Of a stretch of DNA of 30,694 bases, positions 20,924 to 27,736 are shown piece after piece. The translations under genes and the position numbers were made by a program. Position 1 is the first letter of the stretch; the number at the start of each line of letters is the position of its first letter. The stretch covers positions 1 through 30,694 of the forward strand of contig JBFJVZ010000030.1 in NCBI GenBank assembly GCA_041623895.1, in the 5' to 3' direction. Below the pieces are notes generated by a model. That model saw only the letters and a program-made list of their open reading frames with translations, had not been told where the DNA came from and did no database searches. The stretch is from JBFJVZ01 sp041623895. Lineage in GTDB: Bacteria > Planctomycetota > Planctomycetia > Pirellulales > Pirellulaceae.

Positions 20924-22903
20924 TCAGCGAGGCCACCGCGGGTCGTACTCGTCCGCCGTCGCTCTCAAATACTTGCCAAGTGCCGCCACGGTAAACACCA
21001 GGGGATACAGCCGTTCGTGATACCAGAGCTTTGCAAAGTAGAATCCAATCGGCCAGGGGACCCGATGACGACCATCACGTACACTCTGAATCAGAAATTC
21101 GACGCCTGGGATTATAGCCGCCAACAAGGCGTCGTTCCCAGCGGCGGTCAGGGAACCGGCAGATTCGTCGGACTTCAGGCCGCCGGCAGACGATGATCTA
21201 ACTCCGTCTGCCGCCTCAAGTTCTCGCCGAACCAGCAAAACCGTGGAAAGCGCGTCGACGGCCAGGGCGGTTTCTTCAACGCTGCTGACCAGATTTTCGC
21301 CACCGGGCAGCGAACGCCGCAGCATAACGGGGCGGAGCGAGGGGCCGCCCCCCCAGCCGCCGTCCGAATTCTGACTGGCCAGCAAGTACCGGCAGCCACG
21401 GCTCTGAACTTCCCCATCTAGCGATCCATCCGCCAGAACTCGCGCCGTTCCGTAAACCGGATTGGTCTCGTCCGCCAGATCTTGATTGCCAAACCAAAGC
21501 GGTAGCCAGGCACCTTCCTGGCGCTGCTGTCGCCGCAAAAAGCGATGACCACGATCGATCGATCTTTGCGAGTCCTTATTTGCTCGGCTGCCGGCGGCGC
21601 TGCTAACCGTGAGTGCTCGAATCGCATGCGCGGTCAAATCAGTACTGCTGCGATCGAACGGGAGCTTTCCCCAACCCCGGCAAAAAGTCGGCCAGCCGCC
21701 ATCACGGTTTTGCAGTTTCAGCAACCATCGCCGTCCGTCACTGACTGCCGCATCGATCCGCAGCTGCTGGTGCTGCCGGAGCCAACGTCGCATCTGGTGA
21801 AGCGCCAAGATCGCCGCCGGCGTGTCGTCGCTGTCAGGCACGGCGCCGCTTAAGTCGCTCCATCCCCATCCGCCGGGCTCGGCGCCGGTAAACGGGTGAC
21901 GCTGCCGATGCTGACAGGTCAAATGCCAATCGAGCAATGACGCGCTGCACCAATCACCGTCATCGTCGGGATCACACGCCAGCGCATGAACGGCAAGCGA
22001 TGTCACCCAAGTTGCCAGGTTTGTATCGATCGGCCAACTGCCATCATCGCGCATCGAATCACGCAAGAACCGCATGCCGCAATTGGTGACTTGATGATCG
22101 ACGCGTCCAGTCGCAGCCAGACTCATCACCACAAACGAGGTCAGCGGCGTCGCTTCCAAGTAACCGCCGCTTTCGGGTTGCATTCGCGTCAACACGTTCA
22201 TGGTTCGATTGATCGACGCGGCCCGCAGCCAGCGCAGCGGTGCAAACGCTCGCTTGCCGTGAAAATGTCTTGCCTGGCCAATTGCCACCAAAGCTGGAAT
22301 CGCATAACTGACCACCGGCATCCGCAATAAGCGATACATCGACTGAGGAAACACAGCCGCCTCGAAAGGCAACGCCGCAACATCGTCCCAGTCGACCAGC
22401 CCGGCGAGGGCAAGGTTGGTGAGAATCGGAATAACAAAGGTCTTGTCTTTTCCGTAACGCTGACGAAGTGCAGCCCGCCCACCGGCTGTGTCGATGTATT
22501 TTCGTAGCGAGTCCAACTGGTGTTCCGCCAGTTTTTCACCCGCCGCCGTTTCGGCCAGCGTCGAGGCGGCCAAGACCAGGTAGCTGGTGGCAATGTTGGA
22601 ATGACTGCGATCGGTGTCACCGAATCCACCATCATCGTTTTGCTGATCACGCAAGTAGTCGATGCCTTTGCCAATCATGTTGGCGATTTGCTGATCACCC
22701 GCGTCACGGTTCAGGAATACGGCGGACATCGCGCTGACCGCGGTCGCCGTGCTGAGTGCGGAGGCGGCCAGTTGGCCGAGCCAATACCCGTCTTCGGTTC
22801 GCTGGGCCAGCAATTCCCGGCGCAGCTGAGTGAGCGTTTGGCGAGCTTGCGGGCGAATCGGAGCGGTCATTCGTCTTTCAGGTATCGGTGTTTGGGCCTC
22901 CAT
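20924..22903 (-). CDS. Class II triterpene cyclase (squalene-hopene cyclase-like)
   Basis: About 659 residues, the usual SHC length. The catalytic Asp motif is PDSDDTPAA (DxDDT at 357-361), preceded by GGWGWSDLSG (344-353). QW-type repeats are visible at QNDDGGFGD (88-96), RDDGSW (285-290), QNRDGGW (398-404), RQEGAW (461-466) and QNSDGGW (511-517). The N-terminal DGYWLGQL and the C-terminal FYFAKLWYHERLYPLVFTVA match the start and end of SHC proteins. It would cyclise squalene or a similar polyprene by protonation, on the membrane. I choose ATG 22903, with ATG 22870 possible; a start at 23026 would overlap the divergent gene. The motif ends in T-P where SHC usually has T-A, so product identity is open. 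Confidence 0.88.
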   Translation of the reverse strand: MEAQTPIPERRMTAPIRPQARQTLTQLRRELLAQRTEDGYWLGQLAASALSTATAVSAMSAVFLNRDAGDQQIANMIGKGIDYLRDQQNDDGGFGDTDRSHSNIATSYLVLAASTLAETAAGEKLAEHQLDSLRKYIDTAGGRAALRQRYGKDKTFVIPILTNLALAGLVDWDDVAALPFEAAVFPQSMYRLLRMPVVSYAIPALVAIGQARHFHGKRAFAPLRWLRAASINRTMNVLTRMQPESGGYLEATPLTSFVVMSLAATGRVDHQVTNCGMRFLRDSMRDDGSWPIDTNLATWVTSLAVHALACDPDDDGDWCSASLLDWHLTCQHRQRHPFTGAEPGGWGWSDLSGAVPDSDDTPAAILALHQMRRWLRQHQQLRIDAAVSDGRRWLLKLQNRDGGWPTFCRGWGKLPFDRSSTDLTAHAIRALTVSSAAGSRANKDSQRSIDRGHRFLRRQQRQEGAWLPLWFGNQDLADETNPVYGTARVLADGSLDGEVQSRGCRYLLASQNSDGGWGGGPSLRPVMLRRSLPGGENLVSSVEETALAVDALSTVLLVRRELEAADGVRSSSAGGLKSDESAGSLTAAGNDALLAAIIPGVEFLIQSVRDGRHRVPWPIGFYFAKLWYHERLYPLVFTVAALGKYLRATADEYDPRWPR

Positions 22904-22904
22904 C

Positions 22905-22962
22905 GTAGCCTCGAGCCCGGAAACTTGTGCCCCTGTGTCCCGTCGCAGAGGCGCGAGGCTAC
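22905..22962. promoter_or_regulatory. Inverted repeat between divergent genes
   Basis: GTAGCCTCG (22905-22913) and CGAGGCTAC (22954-22962) are perfect 9-bp inverted arms spanning the short divergent promoter region. TACTAT at 22960-22965 could be a -10 box for the plus-strand gene, but no good -35 is seen. A divergent operator is possible. Confidence 0.3.
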
Positions 22963-22989
22963 TATCATTGACCCAGCAACATTCAAACC

Positions 22990-22994
22990 GGAGG
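22990..22994 (+). promoter_or_regulatory. Ribosome binding site of the TIM-barrel gene
   Basis: GGAGG lies 8 nt before ATG 23003. It rules out the much longer upstream reading of the same frame, which would overlap the cyclase gene. Confidence 0.75.
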
Positions 22995-23002
22995 TACTTT
23001 CG

Positions 23003-23908
23003 ATGCGACGACGTGACTTCATCCAACTCTCCGCCGCGACCGGCATGGCGTTGTCAACGGGCGCTCTTGCTCGTGGTCCGATCGACCGCAGCGGCCCGCC
23101 GCGATTCCAGCTCGGCCTGGCTGCCTATTCGCTCCGCAACTATTTTTCCTACATGAAGGGCAAAGCACGCAAACCCCATGATGACGGCGCGGCGATCGAT
23201 ATGCTTGGCTTTCTGGACTACTGCGCCGCACAACAATTCGATGCCGCGGAATTGACCAGTTACTTTTTCAAGCCCGATGCCGACGACGATTACTATCGCA
23301 ACCTGAAACATCAAGCCTTCCTCCGCGGGCTGATTATCTCGGGAACCGCAATCGGCAACAACTTTACCGTCGGCAAGGGCCCCAAACTGGATAACGAGAT
23401 CGAACAAGCGATCCGTTGGATCGATCGGGCGGCAATCCTCGGCGCTCCGCATATTCGTTTTTTTGCCGGCACCGGCAAACAACTTGCCGATGACCCCAAG
23501 CGAATCGACGAAGCCGCCGAAGCAATCAACCACTGTGCCAGACACGCGGCAGCCAAGGGAATCTTCCTGGGTATCGAAAACCACGGCAAGTTAACCGCCC
23601 AGCAAATGATTGAAATCATGGATCGGATCGACAGCGACTGGGTCGGCATCAACCTGGACACCGGCAACTTCATCAGCGACGACCCTTACGCTGACTTGCA
23701 ACGCTGCGTCAGTTATGCCGTGAACGTGCAAGTCAAAGTGAGCATGAAAAACCCGGACGGCAGCGAGCAGCCTGCTGACATGAACCGGATCGGCAAGATT
23801 CTTAAAGACGCCGGTTACCAAGGCTTTGTCATCCTGGAATACGAAAACGAGAAACCGTACGAGCATATTCCGGCCGCGCTGCAAAAACTGCGCGCAGCGC
23901 TGGCTTAG
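23003..23908 (+). CDS. Tat-exported sugar phosphate isomerase/epimerase-like TIM-barrel protein
   Basis: A 301-residue protein. The N-terminus MRRRDFIQLSAATGMALS is a Tat-type signal (twin Arg followed by a hydrophobic stretch), so it is exported folded. The rest is a xylose-isomerase-like TIM barrel (AP endonuclease family 2 fold): FQLGLAAYSLR near the start, GIENHGK (189-195), GINLDTGN (215-222), VKVSMKNPDG and VILEYENE (276-283). Glu192, Asp219 and Glu279 are likely metal ligands. Planctomycetes carry many such secreted paralogues, usually linked to carbohydrate use; the substrate is not identifiable. It diverges from the cyclase gene. Its stop codon lies in the first copy of a 20-bp tandem repeat. 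Confidence 0.88.
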   Translation: MRRRDFIQLSAATGMALSTGALARGPIDRSGPPRFQLGLAAYSLRNYFSYMKGKARKPHDDGAAIDMLGFLDYCAAQQFDAAELTSYFFKPDADDDYYRNLKHQAFLRGLIISGTAIGNNFTVGKGPKLDNEIEQAIRWIDRAAILGAPHIRFFAGTGKQLADDPKRIDEAAEAINHCARHAAAKGIFLGIENHGKLTAQQMIEIMDRIDSDWVGINLDTGNFISDDPYADLQRCVSYAVNVQVKVSMKNPDGSEQPADMNRIGKILKDAGYQGFVILEYENEKPYEHIPAALQKLRAALA

Positions 23909-23981
23909 CCAGGCAAAGAAAGGCTTAGCCAGGCAAAGAAAGGCTTAGCCGGGTAAAGAAGGGCGCAGTCAGGCAAAGGTC
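23902..23981 (+). repeat. 20-bp tandem repeat, about four copies
   Basis: The unit GGCTTAGCCAGGCAAAGAAA occurs twice exactly (23902-23921, 23922-23941), then with three changes (23942-23961), then as a degraded copy (23962-23981). The first copy contains the TAG stop of the preceding gene. Confidence 0.85.
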
Positions 23982-24008
23982 CATCACGGTTCTCCGCGGT
24001 TCCCAACT

Positions 24009-24105
24009 ACTTCGTCCTTCGACATTCCTTGTTCGTTATTGGATGTTGTTCTGTCAGGCAATGAAAACCGCAGAACATCGAATAAGAAATGTCGAAGGAC
24101 AAAGT
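24009..24105. repeat. Long imperfect palindrome, possible dispersed element
   Basis: The arm at 24009-24053 is matched by the reverse complement of 24071-24105, sharing GTCCTTCGACATT and GATGTT-TTCTG type blocks with a few mismatches and a 7-nt gap, around a 17-nt loop. It lies between the convergent 3' ends of two genes, where it could act as a bidirectional terminator. Its low-complexity TTCGTTATT / AATAAG wording resembles dispersed intergenic repeats. Confidence 0.65.
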
Positions 24106-24201
24106 TAAGAAAGTCTGTCTGCCCACCACCAACCGACATTTAAACCGTCTTGGACGCAGGTAAAGCAGGTCGCCGTCAAGAAGAATGATGCCGCCGGCGT
24201 G

Positions 24202-25314
24202 TTATCGACGAAAGTCGTTGATGTCTGCGATCGTCTGACTCCATTCGCCCTGGAAGGGGATGGCGCGGTCGTCGACGTAGACGAACGCGGGCGGCTTGTG
24301 GGCACAGATTTCATCGACTTCGATGTCGTGTTTGGCCAGCCATCGACTGATCGCTTGACGCCCGTCTTCTGTCCGGCTGCGAGCGGAATGCACAACGACG
24401 CGATATCGTTTTCTCAAGTGCTCGATGGCCTCGCGGACGCCATGAATCGGCGGATCGGGGATCGTCGCCTCGCCTTGCCAACCCGATCGATACGAATGGA
24501 TCACTCCGTCGAAATCGAGACAGATGGTCTTGATCGCCCGTTCGATTTGCAGCTTATCCAACAAATCCAGTGATGCCGGTCGCGTTGCCAGAATCCGATC
24601 GATGGCGTCGTGCCCCTCCAGCCAGGTCTGATCGTCCCACGGTTGGTCGTTGTACACGCGTGTGAAGTGATCACGTGAGTGATGCCGACCCGGCAGCCGC
24701 AGCCAACTGCCCAAATGATTCGAACCGCGGGTGCCGGGGAACAAATCCGGCATGTTGTCCAACCCGCGCCGCGAATAATCGGAGACGATTTGTTCCAGAA
24801 AAGCGCGGACGCTGTCAAAACGCATCGGTTGTTCGAAGACGATCCAAAGATGGAATCCGCCCATCCCGTTGGAATCAAAAAGCAGTGGGTCGAGACCGAG
24901 TTTTTGCAGTTCGGTATACCAACCCCTTGCGGCCACAAAGTTGGCTTCGGCCGTGACCGACAAATCATGTTCGTCGTGCCGGTCAATGTCGATCGCCATC
25001 CAGCGGGACGAACCGTCCGTGCCGCTGCTGTGGATTCCAAGCACGCCGCCATCGGTCGCTTTGAAATGTTTTTCCAGCGAGCTGGTGCCCAAAAAAACCT
25101 TGCCGCGTTCGTCGCGAAACGGTGCCGTGATCGCGTTGCCTTGAAAACCGGTCTTGGAATCCTTTTTTTCCTTGCGGTTTCTTTTTGGCAAGTAACGCCC
25201 CCAAACATCCGTGCGGTTGACCAGATTAGCCAAAATCCATTCCGCTAACTCCGGTCCGCGAGACCTCCACTCGTCGGCGATTTGCTGCAGGTAGGCTTGG
25301 TCTTGTCGCGGCAT
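24202..25314 (-). CDS. Archaeo-eukaryotic-primase-like domain fused to HAD phosphatase
   Basis: A 370-residue protein. Residues about 65-225 look like an AEP (prim-pol) catalytic domain of the kind in TOTE-type proteins: WMAIDIDRHD with D109 and D111, then FDSNGMGGFHLWIVFEQP with H155, then DLFPGTRGSNHLGSWLRLPGRHH (190-212 region). Residues about 260-370 are a small HAD hydrolase: TICLDFDGVIHSYRSGW (nucleophile D267, acid D269), VVVHSARS (S310), K340 and VYVDD (D348, D349). AEP domains make or extend nucleic-acid primers; HAD domains of this form are phosphatases, often nucleotide- or DNA-end-directed. The ATG at 25314 is preferred to the TTG at 25332. It lies 14 nt after the small unknown gene. 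Confidence 0.8.
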   Translation of the reverse strand: MPRQDQAYLQQIADEWRSRGPELAEWILANLVNRTDVWGRYLPKRNRKEKKDSKTGFQGNAITAPFRDERGKVFLGTSSLEKHFKATDGGVLGIHSSGTDGSSRWMAIDIDRHDEHDLSVTAEANFVAARGWYTELQKLGLDPLLFDSNGMGGFHLWIVFEQPMRFDSVRAFLEQIVSDYSRRGLDNMPDLFPGTRGSNHLGSWLRLPGRHHSRDHFTRVYNDQPWDDQTWLEGHDAIDRILATRPASLDLLDKLQIERAIKTICLDFDGVIHSYRSGWQGEATIPDPPIHGVREAIEHLRKRYRVVVHSARSRTEDGRQAISRWLAKHDIEVDEICAHKPPAFVYVDDRAIPFQGEWSQTIADINDFRR

Positions 25315-25328
25315 TTGGCTGCTTTGTC

Positions 25329-25718
25329 TCAACCCGATCGACGTACCTGTGAGCCTGTCGTCGCTTGGTTGTGATCACGGTCACGAACATTTTGCAGATA
25401 CTCAGCCAAGGCCTTTTGACTCTCGGGCATGGCGGTCATGCTGGCGACGTCGATCGCGGCCGCACTGCCGTGGTAAGTATCTGAGCAGGCGGTCAATTCG
25501 CTGTCGGCTTCCAGCGTACGCCGGACGACGTCGTGGGCAAGCCGGCGTTGCTGGGCGTCCAGCACGATCGGCATATCTTGCTGGTCACACCAGAAATCAA
25601 AGTGCCGACAATCGACTTTATCAACAGCACCGCTCCACTCGTCGACTGATACAGCCCCACTGACCTCACCCGAGACACCGGGCAACATGACTTCGACGAT
25701 CAGGAATTCTCGGATCAT
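25329..25718 (-). CDS. Small uncharacterised protein upstream of primase-HAD gene
   Basis: A 129-residue product starting MIREFLIVEVMLPG, with a SVDEWSGAVD segment, HFDFWCDQQDMPIVLDAQQRRLAHDVVRR in the middle and a polar C-terminus. I do not recognise the family. Codon use follows the neighbours (GTC, CGT/CGG, GAC, AAG-type choices), so it looks like a real gene. No signal peptide, membrane helix or metal motif is seen. The ATG at 25718 is preferred to a TTG five codons upstream. It is co-directional with the primase-HAD gene with a 14-nt gap, so a shared role is likely. Confidence 0.6.
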   Translation of the reverse strand: MIREFLIVEVMLPGVSGEVSGAVSVDEWSGAVDKVDCRHFDFWCDQQDMPIVLDAQQRRLAHDVVRRTLEADSELTACSDTYHGSAAAIDVASMTAMPESQKALAEYLQNVRDRDHNQATTGSQVRRSG

Positions 25719-25841
25719 TTTCTTGTCAGCCAAATCCCGGCAACCGCGGCCTGGGATGGTGAAAACATCTCAGTCCGGGGTTTTTGTGGCATAGCGAACA
25801 TGCGTTGGTTGTGGCCAAGACAGCATCAGTTTCATGGAAGC

Positions 25842-25901
25842 GCGAGGCTTCCGCCGAGCCGAAGCGTCGGAAAACGCGTTGCGGCTCCAGGGAAGCCTCG
25901 C
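25842..25901. repeat. Palindromic repeat (GAGGCTTCC ... GGAAGCCTC)
   Basis: GAGGCTTCC (25844-25852) pairs with GGAAGCCTC (25891-25899), and an inner GAGCC (25856-25860) pairs with GGCTC (25883-25887). This gives a two-step hairpin of about 60 nt in the gap between two minus-strand genes. It looks like a dispersed planctomycete intergenic palindrome. Confidence 0.6.
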
Positions 25902-25982
25902 CCTCCCAGCGGTTGGGAAACTTGTCTTCTAGATACCTTACATCCGATTTGCTTGCATTAGGAGCGTCGCCGCAAAAAATCC

Positions 25983-26438
25983 TCAGCAAGGATCGATCCC
26001 GGTCCGCTCGCTCAAGAATGCCAACAGATTCTCAAGATCATCGGTTCCCACACGCGTTTTGCCGTCGTGCTCGATCAGCACGCAATCGCGACCCCAGATG
26101 TTCCAGACCCAGCCGCCGCGAAAGCTTTTGTGGATTCCCCAGCCTTCCATGAAGGTACTGCGGTCCCTGGCGAGCAACGTGATTTCGTTGTAGCGAATCG
26201 ACGTTGCAAATAGTGGCAAGGGCCCAAACTGAATTCGCAGTTGATCCCCTTCGTCCCTGACGTCCAGGTAATGAAAGCTGGCACCAAGAACCGCCAATGC
26301 TGCTGCGGAGCCGAGACAGATCAAAGCGGTGGCCGGCGGCATGGGGGCTAACCACGCCAAGGCCAGCGTGCCGGCTGCCGAGGCGTAGATCAGCAAGCTC
26401 ATCGGTGCCCGCTGGACGTGATGATAGGTGTGGCTCAC
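25983..26438 (-). CDS. Small membrane protein with a PH-like C-terminal domain
   Basis: A 151-residue protein with two hydrophobic helices (about 13-31 and 36-57) and then a beta-rich domain. That domain, from FHYLDVRDEGDQLRIQFGPL through IRYNEITLLARDRS to DCVLIEHDGKTRVGTDDLE, resembles the bacterial PH-like domain that follows two helices in many small membrane proteins. The GTG start at 26438 is tentative; ATG 26402 is an alternative. It begins 16 nt after the galM stop, so it is probably in the same transcript. Function unknown. Confidence 0.75.
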   Translation of the reverse strand: MSHTYHHVQRAPMSLLIYASAAGTLALAWLAPMPPATALICLGSAAALAVLGASFHYLDVRDEGDQLRIQFGPLPLFATSIRYNEITLLARDRSTFMEGWGIHKSFRGGWVWNIWGRDCVLIEHDGKTRVGTDDLENLLAFLSERTGIDPC

Positions 26439-26454
26439 TTCCCTGCCGGCTCGC

Positions 26455-27618
26455 TCATTTCTTTTCCAGATTGGTGAACGCGTGAATCGTGCTGGAAGTG
26501 TATGTTTCGCCGGGTTTCAGGATGATCGACGGAAAATTGTCGTGGTTCACACTGTCGGGAAAGTGTTGCGTTTCCAAACAAAGGGCGCTTCGATGGGCGT
26601 ATTCTTTTCCCCCTTTTCCCTTTTGTCCCTTCAGAAAGTTACCGGAGTAAAACTGGATGCCGACTTCCGTGGTGGTGATTCGCAGCTGCCGTCCGGACTT
26701 GCGGTCAGTCAAGACCGCGGCGAGCCGATACTTGGAATCGTTCGTTTCCGGTTCATTGAGTACGAAGTTGTGGTCGTAACCAATCGCTGCTGTATCAGTC
26801 AGCGTGTCGATCCGTTTTCCGATTTTGGTTGCCTTGCGAAAGTCAAGTTCGGTACCTTCGACGCTTTTCAGTTCGCCGGTCGGAATCAACGTCTCATCGA
26901 CGGGAGTGAATTTGTCGGCGTTCAACTTGAGCACGTGATCCAAAACCGTCGGGCTGCCTTCGCCGGCAAGGTTAAAGTAGGCGTGGTTGGTCAAGTTGAC
27001 TGGCGTCGCCTTGTCGGTGGTGGCCTGGTAGCTGATCGTGAGCCGATTGTGATCTTTGGGGACAAAGTATCGAACGGTGATGTCCAGGTTTCCGGGATAG
27101 CCTTCTTCGCCGTCGGGACTGGTGTATTTAAAGGCAACGCCGGACCCTTTTTCGTTTTCAAACGGCCGCGCCTTCCAGACGACTTTGTCCAAACTGCGCT
27201 CAACGCCCCCGTGCAAGTGGTTCGGTTTGTCGTTGATCGCCAACGTGTACTTTTTGCCATCCAGGGTAAATTCGCCTTTGGCGATGCGATTGCAGACACG
27301 GCCGGTGGTGTTACCAAAGTACTGGTTGTCTTCACTTTCGTACCCGGCAACGTTGTCGAACCCGAGCACCACGTCGGCGGTCTTGCCTTCCGCATCGGGA
27401 ACATGCAATTGCACCAACGTGGCACCGCGCGTCATCACTTTTGCAATCAAGCCCTTGCTGCTTTTGATCGAATAAAGTTCGACGGCCGTGCCAGCTTTGG
27501 TCTTTCCAAATGCCTCGGATGTGGGCTCGTCCGCTAAGGTGGGAGCGACCAGCAAAACAAGCGTACAAAGTGAAAGCGTGCCAAGTGAAATTGACTGTGC
27601 GGTGATAAACTTCTTCAT
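26455..27618 (-). CDS. galM: Aldose 1-epimerase (mutarotase), exported
   Basis: Interconverts alpha and beta anomers of aldoses. The 387-residue product starts with a signal peptide (MKKFITAQS, hydrophobic to about 27, cleavage near TLAD), so it acts outside the cytoplasm. Family landmarks: QYFGNTTGRVCNRI (99-112), NHLHGG (133-138), the catalytic His in LTNHAYFNL (H212), YDHNFVL (281-287) and the catalytic Glu in CLETQHFPDS (E349). It is longer than cytoplasmic GalM because of the signal peptide and a KGQKGKGGKEYAH insertion. ATG 27618 gives a clean signal peptide; ATG 27633 adds five residues. Confidence 0.94.
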   Translation of the reverse strand: MKKFITAQSISLGTLSLCTLVLLVAPTLADEPTSEAFGKTKAGTAVELYSIKSSKGLIAKVMTRGATLVQLHVPDAEGKTADVVLGFDNVAGYESEDNQYFGNTTGRVCNRIAKGEFTLDGKKYTLAINDKPNHLHGGVERSLDKVVWKARPFENEKGSGVAFKYTSPDGEEGYPGNLDITVRYFVPKDHNRLTISYQATTDKATPVNLTNHAYFNLAGEGSPTVLDHVLKLNADKFTPVDETLIPTGELKSVEGTELDFRKATKIGKRIDTLTDTAAIGYDHNFVLNEPETNDSKYRLAAVLTDRKSGRQLRITTTEVGIQFYSGNFLKGQKGKGGKEYAHRSALCLETQHFPDSVNHDNFPSIILKPGETYTSSTIHAFTNLEKK

Positions 27619-27736
27619 GCTGATCGGTCTCATCGGATGTTACGAAAGCGGACTGGAAATCGGGGGGACCAGATTGTAGGTGCTTGCCTTGGGAGTCTCA
27701 AATCGGCCCGGCAATTCATTCTTTCGATCGTTCAAA

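Noticed and set aside
22520..23002. Upstream extension of the TIM-barrel gene.
   Set aside because: It overlaps the cyclase gene antisense. A GGAGG site and a Tat signal fix the start at 23003.
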